Shown here: piece by piece, positions 52,669 through 62,365 of the stretch
How positions within the stretch are numbered: position 1 is the stretch's first letter
Layout of the letters: each line of letters starts with the position of its first letter
Assembly (NCBI RefSeq): GCF_010500245.1
Contig: NZ_JAAGOX010000004.1
Location: 1 to 64,000 of the forward strand
DNA: 64,000 nt
Source of the DNA: Ruegeria sp. PrR005
GTDB taxonomy: Bacteria; Pseudomonadota; Alphaproteobacteria; Rhodobacterales; Rhodobacteraceae
Direction: 5' to 3'
Notes under the pieces: model-generated
What the model saw: only the letters and a program-made list of their open reading frames with translations
Databases searched by the model: none
Told to the model about the DNA's origin: nothing
Program-made: the position numbers and the translations under genes

Positions 52669-53250
52669 ATGGACGCAGACAGCACCGCCCGCCTGATCTA
52701 TCTCTCGCTGCTTGGCGCGGCGCTGGTGTTCTGGTTCATCAGCCATAATCGCGCGAGCCTGGGCAAGTCCGTGCAAATGGCGCTGGCCTGGGTGTTCATC
52801 TTCATCGGTGCGATTGCGGTGGTGGGTCTCTGGCAGGACATTCGCGGGACCGTTGCGGGCACCCCGCGCATCTCGGTGAGCGAGAACCGGGTCGAGATTC
52901 CGCGCAGCCCCAACGGCCATTATTACGCGACGCTCATCGTCGAGGACAAACCGCTGCGCTTTCTGGTCGATACCGGCGCCAGCCAGGTGGTGCTGAGCCA
53001 TGCGGATGCCGAACGGCTGGGCATCGACACCGGTGCGCTCAACTATTTCGGCCGCGCCTATACCGCTAATGGCGAGGTACGCACCGCACCGGTGAAACTG
53101 GGCCAGGTGCAGTTGGGCGGGTTCACCGACCAAGGCGTCACCGCCTGGGTGAACGAAGGCGAGATGAGCGAATCGCTCCTCGGGATGGATTACCTGCAAC
53201 GGTTCGGTAGTATCGAGATCGCGGGCGGCAAACTGGTACTGAGCCGCTAA
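52669..53250 (+). CDS. Membrane-anchored retropepsin-like aspartic protease (clan AA, TIGR02281-type)
   Basis: The 193-residue protein has two N-terminal hydrophobic helices (LSLLGAALVFWFI, ALAWVFIFIGAIAVVGLW). The protease-like domain has the active-site motif FLVDTGASQVVLS (Asp101), followed by YTANGEVRTAPVKL and LLGMDYLQRFGSIEIAGGKLVL. One Asp-Thr-Gly per chain implies a homodimer as in retropepsins. Its substrate is unknown. It is monocistronic, 39 bases behind marC. Confidence 0.9.
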   Translation: MDADSTARLIYLSLLGAALVFWFISHNRASLGKSVQMALAWVFIFIGAIAVVGLWQDIRGTVAGTPRISVSENRVEIPRSPNGHYYATLIVEDKPLRFLVDTGASQVVLSHADAERLGIDTGALNYFGRAYTANGEVRTAPVKLGQVQLGGFTDQGVTAWVNEGEMSESLLGMDYLQRFGSIEIAGGKLVLSR

Positions 53251-53259
53251 ACCCGCCGC

Positions 53260-54816
53260 TCACCCCGCGATCTGGTCGCGCAAGAGCCGGCGCAGGATCT
53301 TGCCCGAGGCGGATTTCGGGATCGCCTCGACCACCTCCAGAACGCGCACCTGCTTGTAATGCGCCAGCCGGGTTTCAAGATAGGCCTGCACCTCTTCCAG
53401 TGTCGGAGCGGTCTGCCCCGGCGCCGGAACGACAAAGGCCATGGGCAGTTCCCCGGCCTCGCTGTCGGGCCTGCCGATCACGGCGGCATCGCCGATTGCG
53501 GGATGGGTCAGCAACTCGGCCTCCACCTCGGCCGGGGCCACCTGAAACCCCTTGTACTTGATCAGCTCCTTCAGCCGGTCGGTGATATAGAGATAACCGT
53601 CCGCATCGAAATGAGCGATATCGCCGGTACGCAGCCAGCCGCCCTCGACAATGGTCGATGCCGTGGCGGCGGGGTTGTTGAGATATCCTTTCATCACCTG
53701 CGGCCCGCGCACCCAAAGCTCGCCATCCTCGCCCGCCGGCAGGTCGGTCAAGGTTTCGGGGTTTACGATCCGGGACTCGGTGTTTGGTATGGCGATCCCC
53801 GAGGCGCCCGGTTTGCCCTTTCCATAGGGTGACACATGGCTGACCGGCGACAGCTCGGTCATGCCATAGCCCTGGGCCGCATTGGTGCCCAGCCTCTGCC
53901 CCATGGCGTCGCTGAGATCGGCGCTCAGCGGCGCTGCGGCACAGTTGATGTGCTGCACGCAGGACAGATCATAGCTTTCCACCATTGGATGCTTTGCCAA
54001 CGCCAGCGCCACCGGCGGCACGATCCACAGGCGCGGGGTCTGGTATTGGGTGATCAGGCTCAGGAACATCTCAAGATCAAAGCGCGGCATGGTCACCAGA
54101 CCGCCCCCCGCTGCCATGTAGATATTCATCAGCACTTGAAGCCCGTAGATGTGAAAGAACGGCAGAAAGGCCACCGTTTTTTCGTTCGCAACCAGTTCCG
54201 CCGCCGCCAGCGTCTGGTCGATGTTCACCACGAGGTTGCGATGGGTCAGCATCACCCCCTTGGGCAGCCCTGTCGTGCCCGACGAATAGGGCAGCACCGC
54301 GATATGCTCATCCAGATCGACCGGCGCCTGCTCGGCCAGGGGTGTCCCCATCAGCGCCGAGAGCGGCACCATCCCCTCAGGCGCGTCGCCGATGATCACG
54401 ACCTCGCTGACGCCGGTGCCCTTGATCGCCGCACGCGCGGTGTCGGCAAACATCGCTATGGTTACCAAAACATCGGCGCCCGCATCCTTGAGCTGATGGT
54501 TCACCTCATGCGCCGTATAGGTCGGGTTGATCGTTGTGACCGTTCCGCCGGCCCAGACCGAGGCGTGGAAGACCACGCAATATTCGGGGATGTTGGGCGC
54601 CATCAGCGCCACAACCTTGCCCGCGCCCCAGCCGCGCGCGGTCAACCCTCCGGCCAGCGCCTTGACCCCGCCGATGAATTGCGCGCCCGTCAGGCTGCGG
54701 CCCGAGGGCCCATCAACCAGAACCGTGGCCGCAGGATCCAGACCCGCGAACACCCGCTGGGTGACCGTCAGGTCCGACAAGGCGACGTCCGGAAAAGTGC
54801 TCTTGTAAATATTCAT
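53260..54816 (-). CDS. AMP-dependent acyl-CoA ligase (4-coumarate-CoA ligase-like)
   Basis: The 518-residue adenylate-forming enzyme has P-loop PYSSGTTGLPKGVM (about 173-186), the A5 motif QGYGMTELSP, the hinge GWLRTGDIAHFD and YITDRLKELIKYKGFQVAPAEVE. The catalytic Lys lies near the end (PKSASGKILRRLL). The KGFQVAP and SGKILRR forms are those of 4-coumarate-CoA ligase and plant-type ligases, suggesting an aromatic or medium-chain acid. It is a single gene with a 266-base upstream region toward the GNAT gene. Confidence 0.9.
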   Translation of the reverse strand: MNIYKSTFPDVALSDLTVTQRVFAGLDPAATVLVDGPSGRSLTGAQFIGGVKALAGGLTARGWGAGKVVALMAPNIPEYCVVFHASVWAGGTVTTINPTYTAHEVNHQLKDAGADVLVTIAMFADTARAAIKGTGVSEVVIIGDAPEGMVPLSALMGTPLAEQAPVDLDEHIAVLPYSSGTTGLPKGVMLTHRNLVVNIDQTLAAAELVANEKTVAFLPFFHIYGLQVLMNIYMAAGGGLVTMPRFDLEMFLSLITQYQTPRLWIVPPVALALAKHPMVESYDLSCVQHINCAAAPLSADLSDAMGQRLGTNAAQGYGMTELSPVSHVSPYGKGKPGASGIAIPNTESRIVNPETLTDLPAGEDGELWVRGPQVMKGYLNNPAATASTIVEGGWLRTGDIAHFDADGYLYITDRLKELIKYKGFQVAPAEVEAELLTHPAIGDAAVIGRPDSEAGELPMAFVVPAPGQTAPTLEEVQAYLETRLAHYKQVRVLEVVEAIPKSASGKILRRLLRDQIAG

Positions 54817-55082
54817 TTCAACCTCCCCTTTTGGGACAGACTACGCTGGCTCGACCACTTTCCAAATGTTTTTGGATTAGGGCGTTGTAACCGGAACAAA
54901 GGCGCGCTGCTGACGGGCATCGTCTGCGGTGCCTGTGCCGGGGTCTGTCGGGTCTCGGCGACGTCTTTCCTTTTGCGCTGGTGCGGCCCGGTTGCAGGCG
55001 AACTCCGGACAGAATCGGAACAATGTGGTATGATCCGCTAAGACCAAGCAACTCGGACCACAGACCTTCCAACGAGGGACCC

Positions 55083-55655
55083 ATGTTCGAAACAGCCGAC
55101 CGATCCGCCCAGACCGAGGTGCTCAACGGCTTGACGCTGGGCTTTGTAGCCGACCCGTTCATACGATGGCTCTACCCGCAGCCGGACGCCTTTCTGAAGC
55201 ATTTTCCGCGTGTGATGAACTTCTTTGGCGGGCGGGCGTTCGACCATGGGTCGGCCTATCGCAATGGCGACTGCACGGCGGCTGCCTTGTGGCTTCCGCC
55301 CGATGTCCATCCGGACGAAGACAATCTGTTGGCCTGTTTTGAAGAGACGGTCGCCCCGGAAAAACACACCGCCCTCTTTGCGACATTCGAGCAGATGGAC
55401 CGTATTCACCCGCGCGAGCCCTGTTGGCACCTGGCCTTCATCGCCGTCGATCCGGTACGTCAGGGCAAAGGTATGGGCTCGGCGCTGCTCAAGGCGTCGC
55501 TGGACCAGTACGACGCCGACGGAAGACCTGCCTATCTGGAATCGACCAACCCGGCGAACCTGTCGCTGTACCGCCGTTTCGGGTTCGAGCAGATTGGCGT
55601 CATCGAAACGGACGAAGCCCCTCCGCTTTTTCCAATGTTCAGACCGCCGGCCTGA
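55083..55655 (+). CDS. GNAT-family N-acetyltransferase
   Basis: The 190-residue protein has the GNAT core in its second half: CWHLAFIAVDPVRQGKGMGSALLKASL (acetyl-CoA pyrophosphate loop) and LESTNPANLSLYRRFGF. The first half (FIRWLYPQPDAFLKHFPRVM) is typical of a subgroup near eukaryotic-like puromycin-type acetyltransferases. The start at 55083 is chosen for GAGGG a few bases upstream; an in-frame ATG at 55023 is less likely. The acceptor is unknown. Confidence 0.88.
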   Translation: MFETADRSAQTEVLNGLTLGFVADPFIRWLYPQPDAFLKHFPRVMNFFGGRAFDHGSAYRNGDCTAAALWLPPDVHPDEDNLLACFEETVAPEKHTALFATFEQMDRIHPREPCWHLAFIAVDPVRQGKGMGSALLKASLDQYDADGRPAYLESTNPANLSLYRRFGFEQIGVIETDEAPPLFPMFRPPA

Positions 55656-55696
55656 TCCGTCCCACCCCGGACTGCGGGGATTGAGGTGTTGCCGGT

Positions 55697-56161
55697 TCAG
55701 CCGCCGGTTTCGGCCTTTTTCTCCCAGCGGCCCGAATCCTCGGACCAGTATTGCGCCGCACAGCCCGCACCGGTCAGCGTGCGCCACTGGCCGCGCGCTG
55801 CCTCGACCGCAGAGGGGTCGTTGCCGTCGAACAGGATGCAGACCCGGTCAAGCGCGGTTACTTCCTCGGGGCTGACAGCGGCGCCGTCGATGCACATGAC
55901 ACAGGTCGCGCCATTGGGCAGCTCGGGTTTCGAGGTCAGCAGCACAGGCTGTTCCGCATCATGCGGCCCACCTGCCATTCCATGCGGCAGGAACCCGTCG
56001 TCCGCGCCCAGCCACAGTTTCTCGTCCAGCCAGTCGAGCCGCTCCGGATCACTGCCCCGCACCGCCACCCGCCAGCCCGCCGCCAGCGACTTGCTCAGCA
56101 GCACGCCCAGCGTCTCCTCGAGCGGATTGCGGGTCAGGTGATAGAAATAGGCGGCGCCCAT
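55697..56161 (-). CDS. holC: DNA polymerase III subunit chi
   Basis: The 154-residue clamp-loader accessory subunit is recognisable from AAYFYHLTRNPLEETLGVLLSKSL at the start, WLGADDGFLPHGMAGGP and the DALDR-like CILFDGNDPSAVEAAR-QW region. It binds SSB and the psi subunit. The start is the ATG at 56161; a TTG at 56170 would overlap pepA by four bases and is an alternative. It directly follows pepA, the usual pepA-holC order of Proteobacteria. Confidence 0.92.
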   Translation of the reverse strand: MGAAYFYHLTRNPLEETLGVLLSKSLAAGWRVAVRGSDPERLDWLDEKLWLGADDGFLPHGMAGGPHDAEQPVLLTSKPELPNGATCVMCIDGAAVSPEEVTALDRVCILFDGNDPSAVEAARGQWRTLTGAGCAAQYWSEDSGRWEKKAETGG

Positions 56162-56166
56162 CGGTT

Positions 56167-57642
56167 TCAACCCGCCAGATCGTCCACCAGCCGGTTCAGC
56201 GCCATCACTCCCCAGCCAGTCGCGCCCTTGGGCGCCCAGGCCGTTTCCGAGGTGACCGAGGCCACACCGGCGATATCCAGGTGGATCCAGGGCGTGCCCT
56301 CTTGCACGAACCGCGCCAGAAACTGCGCCGCAGTGATCGACCCGGCAGGCCGCCCGCCCACGTTCTTCATGTCCGCGATACGCGATTTCAACATATCGTC
56401 ATAGGCCTTGCCCAGCGGCATCCGCCAGGCGCCCTCGCCCTCGGCAGCGGCAGCCTTGAGGAAAGCATTGCACAGCGTATCGTCGTTGGAGAACACCCCG
56501 GCATTCTCATGCCCCAGCCCGATGATGATGGCGCCGGTCAGGGTGGCGAGGTCGATGAGCCCCGTGGGCTTGAACCGCTCCTGCGCGTACCACATCACGT
56601 CGCACAGAACGAGCCGCCCCTCGGCATCGGTGTTGATGATCTCGACCGTGTCGCCTTTCATCGATTTCACCACGTCGCCCGGGCGGGTGGCCCGGCCCGA
56701 GGGCATGTTCTCGACCAGGCCCACCAGACCCACCACATTGGCCTTGGCCTTGCGCAGGGCGAGCGCCCGCATGGTGCCCGCGACCACGCCCGCACCGCCC
56801 ATGTCCATGGTCATGTCTTCCATCCCGGCGGCGGGTTTCAGCGAGATGCCGCCGGTGTCGAACACCACGCCCTTGCCCACCAGCGCCAGCGGGGCGGCGT
56901 CCTTCTCGCCACCATTCCAGTGCATCACGACCACCTTCGACGGGCTGTCGGACCCCTGCCCGACGCTCAGCAGCGTGCGCATGCCAAGCTCGGCCAGCTT
57001 GTCTTCTTCCAGCACCTCGACCTCCAGCCCCAGTGCTTCCATATCCTTGAGACGGTTGGCGAATTCGCTGGTGGTCAGTACGTTGGCCGGTTCATTGACC
57101 AGATCGCGGGTCATGTGCACGCCCTCGGCCACCGCCAGCAGCGGGGCAAAGGCCTCGGCCACCGCCTCGGCCTTGTTATGGGCGATGGTGACCGCGCCCT
57201 TGTCGCCCTCGGCATCGTCGCCAGGCGTCTTGTGCGCGGTAAAGTCATAGGCCCGCAGCGCCAGCCCCAACGCCAGATGTTCGGTCCGCGCCTGTCCGCC
57301 CGCCATCACCAGCATCGGCTTGGCGCCTGTCAGCTTGGCCAGAGCCGCGCCGCCCTTGCGCGCTGTCAGAGCATCGGCCCGGCGCGGCAGCACCAGAATA
57401 TCCAGTGCCTCGGCGGCCATCCCGGCAGGCCAAGCCAGCGTAACCGTCTGGCCGGTCTTGAGCTTGGAGAACCGCTCGCTTTCCACCAGCCGCAGCAGCG
57501 CGCCCCGAGTCAGCCGATTGAGCCGCCGCGCCGCCGGGCTGAGCGTGCCCTCGGGCGGCAGGATCACCGCAACCCGTCCGGTCACGGTTGCCAGGGCATC
57601 GATCTGCGGCTCTTCGAAACGGATCTGGGTCAGGCTGGTCAT
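56167..57642 (-). CDS. pepA: Leucyl aminopeptidase (M17)
   Basis: The 491-residue cytosolic metalloaminopeptidase has [16 protein letters not shown] with the metal-binding Lys and Asp, and the diagnostic [12 protein letters not shown]. The C-terminal [31 protein letters not shown] is typical of the family. The start at 57642 has GAGGAGA seven bases upstream. It is first in a pepA-holC unit and divergent from the LPS-transport genes. Confidence 0.96.
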   Translation of the reverse strand: [491 protein letters not shown]

Positions 57643-57894
57643 CAGGGTCTCCTCAACATCTGTCCGACAACAGGTAGCCTGCCCACCGCATCTTGACCAG
57701 ATAGCAGTTTTCCCGGCCAACCATTTGCTTTAAGGTCACAACAAAAATCGCATGACAGGCTCCTGGGGGATCGCGGTGTCAGAAAACACAAGGCATGTCT
57801 CGCTGTCCGCAGCGGCGTACCACGTTTGTGTGGGCATGGCTTGTTTTGCCGGTCCCGATGATCCAAAGCATCGCCTTTGCAGGAAAGGCGGCGC

Positions 57895-58992
57895 ATGATT
57901 CTGGATCGTTACTTTGCCCGGCGTTTCACGCAAAGCTTTGTGATCATCGGCGCGGTGTTTGTCGCGCTGGTCATGCTGATCGACCTGATCGAACAATTGC
58001 GTCGATTCGAAAGCCACGATGTCAGTTTCGGCCAGATGCTGGGCCTGACGCTGCTGAACGTCCCGGCCGGGATCAGCGAGATTCTGCCTTTGCTGATGAT
58101 CCTGGCGACCATCGTCCTTTTCGTCGGGCTTGCCCGCAGTTCTGAACTGGTCGTGACCCGCGCCATCGGCCGGTCCGGCATCCGTGTGCTGGTGGGTCCG
58201 GTGCTGGTGTCGTTGATCATCGGGGGGCTGGCGGTCGCCATGCTCAATCCGATCGTCGCCGCAACCTCGGTCCGTTACCAGACCCTGGCCGACACCTATC
58301 GCAATGGCGGCCCTTCGGCGCTGTCACTCAGTGGCGAGGGGCTATGGCTGCGCCAGGGCGATGCGCAGGGCCAGTCGGTGATTCACGCCGAGGGCTTTGG
58401 TGGCGACGGCGTGACCCTGCTCCGTGTCACCATCCTCAGCTATGCGCCCGATGGCCGGCCGGTGCGCCGGATCCTGGCCGACAGCGCGATGCTGGAACCC
58501 GGCCGATGGATGTTGAGCAACGCCAAGGTCTGGCCGCTGGAAACCGGCCAGAACCCCGAAGTCAACGCGACCCGGCACGACACGTTCGAGCTTCCGACCT
58601 CGCTCACCCAGGACCGGATACAGGACACCCTTGGCCGCCGTGACACGATCTCTATCTACAACCTGCCCAAGATCATCGACGAGTTGCAGCAGGCCGGGTT
58701 TTCGACCAGGCGCCACCAGGTCTGGCTGCAAGTCGAACTGGCCCGGCCCCTGTTCCTGATCTCGATGGTGCTGGTGGGTGCGGCCTTTACCATGCGCCAC
58801 ACCCGGTTCGGCGGTACTGGGGTCGCGGTGCTGACAGCGGTGCTACTGGGCTTTTCTCTCTATTTCATGCGCAATTTCGCGCAGATCCTCGGTGAGAACG
58901 GCCAGATCCCGGTGGCACTGGCCGCCTGGGCGCCACCGGTCGCGGCAATCATGCTGACCTTTGGCCTCCTGCTGCATGCGGAGGATGGCTGA
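57895..58992 (+). CDS. lptG: LPS export ABC transporter permease LptG
   Basis: The 365-residue YjgP/YjgQ-family permease has three N-terminal helices (FVIIGAVFVALVMLIDLIE, ISEILPLLMILATIVLFVGLARSSELVVTRA, LVGPVLVSLIIGGLAVAML), a periplasmic jellyroll domain of about 150 residues and three C-terminal helices (LVGAAFTMRHTRFGGTG, GFSLYFMRNFAQILGENGQIP). Features such as SELVVTRA and NFAQILGENG are of the LptG rather than LptF type. It starts at ATG 57895 behind AGGAAAGG and overlaps lptD by one base. In relatives lptF normally precedes lptG here, but only a 252-base spacer is present. Confidence 0.92.
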   Translation: MILDRYFARRFTQSFVIIGAVFVALVMLIDLIEQLRRFESHDVSFGQMLGLTLLNVPAGISEILPLLMILATIVLFVGLARSSELVVTRAIGRSGIRVLVGPVLVSLIIGGLAVAMLNPIVAATSVRYQTLADTYRNGGPSALSLSGEGLWLRQGDAQGQSVIHAEGFGGDGVTLLRVTILSYAPDGRPVRRILADSAMLEPGRWMLSNAKVWPLETGQNPEVNATRHDTFELPTSLTQDRIQDTLGRRDTISIYNLPKIIDELQQAGFSTRRHQVWLQVELARPLFLISMVLVGAAFTMRHTRFGGTGVAVLTAVLLGFSLYFMRNFAQILGENGQIPVALAAWAPPVAAIMLTFGLLLHAEDG

Positions 58993-61139
58993 TGCGCTCC
59001 CTGTTCCGTGCCATGCTGGCCAGCGTCGCCTGCCTCTACCTGGCAAACCCCGCGCTCGCGCAAACGGCCGAGGATCCTCAGGAAACGGCCCAGCCCGCCA
59101 TGCTGGTGGCCGACCGTGTGTTCATCACGCCCGAACGCCAGCTGATCGCCGAAGGCAATGTCGAGGCGTTCCAGGGGGACATGCGCCTGCGCGCGCAAAA
59201 GATCACCTTTGACCGGCAGACCGGCAAGCTGGAGATCGAAGGCCCGATCCGGATCGACCAGGGCGGCCGGGCGACGATTCTGGCCGATGCCGCCGAAATG
59301 GACAAAGGGCTGCAAAACGGTCTCTTGCGTGGGGCGCGGATGGTATTCGATCAGCAGCTGCAACTGGCCGCGTTACAGATGACGCGGGTCGGCGGCCGCT
59401 ACACCCAGCTTTACAAGACCTCGGTCACCTCCTGCCATGTCTGCGACGATGGCAAGCCGCCGCTCTGGCAGATCCGGGCGCGAAAGGTCATCCATGACCA
59501 GCTGGAACAGCAGCTTTACTTCGAAGGCGCGCAGTTCCGCGTGCTCGATGTGCCGGTGTTCTATTTCCCGGCGATCCGTCTGCCCGATCCCAACCTGAAG
59601 CGCGCCACCGGCTTTCTGATTCCGTCGATCCGCACCACGTCGCAACTGGGAACCGGGATCAAGGTGCCCTATTTCTTTCGCCTCGGCGACAACAAGGACC
59701 TGACCGTCTCGCCATATATCTCGGCCAAGACAAAAACGCTCGATCTGCGCTACCGCCAGGCGTTCCGCCGTGGCCGGATCGAGATCGAGGGCGCTTATAC
59801 CCGCGACGACCTGATCCCGGGAGAGGACCGCGGCTATGTCTTTGCCTGGGGGCAGTTCGACCTTCGCAACGATTACAAGTTCAGCTTCGAGGTCCAGACC
59901 GTTTCGGACAACGGCTACCTTGCCGATTATGGCCTGCCCGAATACGACCGGCTGCAGACCGAGATCGCACTGACCCGCGTCAAGCGCGACACCGCCTTTC
60001 GTATCGGGTTCATCCATTACGAAACCCTGCGGGACAGCGAAAACGAGGACGAGATCCCCTCGGACGTGTTTGATCTCAACTACGAAAAGCGGTTTTTCCC
60101 CACCGCCATCGGAGGAGAGGTGCGGCTGGCCTTCGACGGCCACGGCCACCAGCGGACCTCGACCGCCGACGTGATCGGCCGCGATGTCGCCCGCGCCACC
60201 ATCGACGCGGAATGGCTGCGCAGCTGGACCTTTGCCAGCGGCCTGCGCGCCGACTGGAAGATGGGTGTTGCAGTCGACGATTACCGGGTCTGGAACGACA
60301 GCAATTACAACAGCGACACGCTCAGGACCGCGCCGCGCGCAGCACTGACGCTGCGCTATCCGACCGTGTACCGGGGCGCTGGCGGCACTCACTATCTGGA
60401 ACCCATCGCCCAGATCGGCTGGTCCGACGTCTCCGGCGCCGCCCTGCCGAATGACGAAAGCAATTTCGTCGAATACGATCAGGGCAACCTCCTGGCCCTG
60501 TCCCGCTTTCCGGCCCCCGACCAGCGCGAGGAAGGCACGCGCGCCGTCTTCGGCCTGAATTGGGCGCATTACTCGAACAAGGGCTGGCAGGCCTATGCAA
60601 CCGTGGGCCAGGTGTTCCGCAGCACCGCCGACCCGCGATTTTCAAAAACCTCCGGTCTGGGCGGCACCGCATCGGATCTGCTGCTCGCGGGTCAGGTGCT
60701 GTTGCCACAGGGGTTGGGCCTGACCGCGCGCGGCCTCTTGGACGGATCGCTGAACTTCTCCAAGGTCGAGGTGCGCGGCAGCTGGAGCGACAATCGCACC
60801 AATGTCAGCGGCACCTACCTGTGGCTGGGGCGCGACCCGGCCGAGAACCGCACGCTCGCGGTGTCCGAATTCTGGTTCGATGGCGCCTACAAGGTCAACC
60901 CTAACTGGACCGCCTCCGCAAACATCCGCTACGATATTGAAGACTCGCGGGCCACAAGGGCAGGCGTGGGCTTTATCTATCAGAACGAATGCGTATCGGT
61001 TAACATTTCGGTCAATCGCCGCTACACATCGTCGACAAGTGTTGAGCCATCGACCGATTTCGGATTTACCATCGCCCTCAGCGGCTTTGCCGTGGAGAGC
61101 GGAAACAAAGAATACAGGCGAACATGCAGCAAAACCTGA
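58992..61139 (+). CDS. lptD: LPS assembly outer membrane protein LptD
   Basis: The 715-residue protein has a signal peptide (LFRAMLASVACLYLANPALA), an LptA-like OstA domain (LVADRVFITPERQLIAEGNVEAF) to about residue 200 and a C-terminal beta barrel with many aromatic girdle strands. TSCHVCDDGKPPLWQIRA (about 137) carries the conserved Cys pair region, and a last Cys is near the C-terminus (CSKT). It inserts lipopolysaccharide into the outer leaflet. It overlaps lptG by one base and surA by 16. Confidence 0.94.
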   Translation: MRSLFRAMLASVACLYLANPALAQTAEDPQETAQPAMLVADRVFITPERQLIAEGNVEAFQGDMRLRAQKITFDRQTGKLEIEGPIRIDQGGRATILADAAEMDKGLQNGLLRGARMVFDQQLQLAALQMTRVGGRYTQLYKTSVTSCHVCDDGKPPLWQIRARKVIHDQLEQQLYFEGAQFRVLDVPVFYFPAIRLPDPNLKRATGFLIPSIRTTSQLGTGIKVPYFFRLGDNKDLTVSPYISAKTKTLDLRYRQAFRRGRIEIEGAYTRDDLIPGEDRGYVFAWGQFDLRNDYKFSFEVQTVSDNGYLADYGLPEYDRLQTEIALTRVKRDTAFRIGFIHYETLRDSENEDEIPSDVFDLNYEKRFFPTAIGGEVRLAFDGHGHQRTSTADVIGRDVARATIDAEWLRSWTFASGLRADWKMGVAVDDYRVWNDSNYNSDTLRTAPRAALTLRYPTVYRGAGGTHYLEPIAQIGWSDVSGAALPNDESNFVEYDQGNLLALSRFPAPDQREEGTRAVFGLNWAHYSNKGWQAYATVGQVFRSTADPRFSKTSGLGGTASDLLLAGQVLLPQGLGLTARGLLDGSLNFSKVEVRGSWSDNRTNVSGTYLWLGRDPAENRTLAVSEFWFDGAYKVNPNWTASANIRYDIEDSRATRAGVGFIYQNECVSVNISVNRRYTSSTSVEPSTDFGFTIALSGFAVESGNKEYRRTCSKT

Positions 61140-62362
61140 CCCACCTGTCCCGATCCCTGGCGCAGCTATTGGGCGGTGCCGTCCTGGCGCTTGGCCTGTC
61201 GGCCACCACGATTGCGGCGCAAAGCCTGTTCAGCCCGGCGGTGCGGGTAAATCAGGGCATCATCACCCATTTCGAACTGGAACAGCGCGTCCGCCTCATG
61301 GAAGTGCTGCGAATCCCCGGTGACCCGGCAAAGGACGCCCGCCGCAGCCTGATCGAGGAAAAGCTCAAGATGCAGGCGGTGAGCGAGGCTGGCATCGAAG
61401 TCCCGCCCGAGGACGTGCAGCAGGGCATTGACGATTTTGCCTCCCGCGCCCGCCTCTCGACCGATGAATTCCTGGCCGCATTGCAGAACGAAGGGGTTTC
61501 GGCTGAAACCGTGCGCGACTTCGTGCGCAACCAGATGGCCTGGCGCGACTACATCAGCGCGCGTTATCTGGCCCAGGCCCGCCCGACCGAAGACGAGATC
61601 AACCGCGCGCTCGGCCTTTCCGGCGGCGGCGGCTTGCAGGTGCTGCTGTCGGAAATCATCATCCCGATCACACCGCAAACGGTGGATCAGGTCGATGACC
61701 TGGCCGCGCAGATCGCCGAACTGAAAAGCTACGACGCCTTCGCCACCGCCGCGACACAGTTTTCCGCCGCCGACACCCGCGCGCAGGGCGGCCAGATGCC
61801 CTGGCTGCCGCTGGCGCAACTCCCGCCCGCCCTGCAACCGGTCATCCTGGAGCTCGACCCGGGCGAAGTCTCGACGCCGATCACCCTGCCCAATGCGGTT
61901 GCGCTGTTCCAGATGCGCGGCCTGCGCGAGGCCCCGGTCGGAACCCCGCGTTATGCCTCGATCGAATACGCCGCCTATGCCATGGCCGGTGGCCGCAGCC
62001 CTGAAACGCTCAAGGCCGCAGCCGAGCTGCAACAGCGCGTCGATACCTGCGACGACCTTTATGGTGTGGCCAAGGGGCAGCCGGTCGAAGTGCTCGATCG
62101 GGTCACCGCCAAGCCCGGCGAAATCCCGCAGGACATTGCCCTGGAACTGGCCAAGCTGGACCCGGGCGAAACCTCGATTTCGGTGACCCGGAACAATGGC
62201 CAGACACTGATGTTCCTGATGCTTTGCAACCGGACCCGGGATCTGGGCGGCGACGCCTCGCGCGAGGATGTGGCCAACGCCTTGACCCAGCAGCGGCTTG
62301 AGACATTGGCAAACAGCCTGCTCGAGCATCTGCGCGCCGATGCCATCATCACCGAGGAATAA
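61124..62362 (+). CDS. surA: Peptidylprolyl isomerase / chaperone SurA
   Basis: The 412-residue periplasmic chaperone has a signal peptide (LLGGAVLALGLSATTIAAQS), a SurA N-terminal domain (VNQGIITHFELEQRVRLMEVL to EDVQQGIDDFASRARLS) and a parvulin-like isomerase domain (LLSEIIIP to QGGQMPWLPLAQLPPALQPVILELDPGEVS). A second parvulin-like part follows and is degenerate. It assists outer-membrane protein folding, including LptD, its neighbour. Its start overlaps lptD by 16 bases. Confidence 0.92.
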   Translation: MQQNLTHLSRSLAQLLGGAVLALGLSATTIAAQSLFSPAVRVNQGIITHFELEQRVRLMEVLRIPGDPAKDARRSLIEEKLKMQAVSEAGIEVPPEDVQQGIDDFASRARLSTDEFLAALQNEGVSAETVRDFVRNQMAWRDYISARYLAQARPTEDEINRALGLSGGGGLQVLLSEIIIPITPQTVDQVDDLAAQIAELKSYDAFATAATQFSAADTRAQGGQMPWLPLAQLPPALQPVILELDPGEVSTPITLPNAVALFQMRGLREAPVGTPRYASIEYAAYAMAGGRSPETLKAAAELQQRVDTCDDLYGVAKGQPVEVLDRVTAKPGEIPQDIALELAKLDPGETSISVTRNNGQTLMFLMLCNRTRDLGGDASREDVANALTQQRLETLANSLLEHLRADAIITEE

Positions 62363-62365
62363 CGC

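Noticed and set aside
57795-57894. Short frame between pepA and lptG as a remnant of lptF
   Set aside because: The translated sequence does not resemble an LptF end or start, so I treat the spacer as a promoter region.
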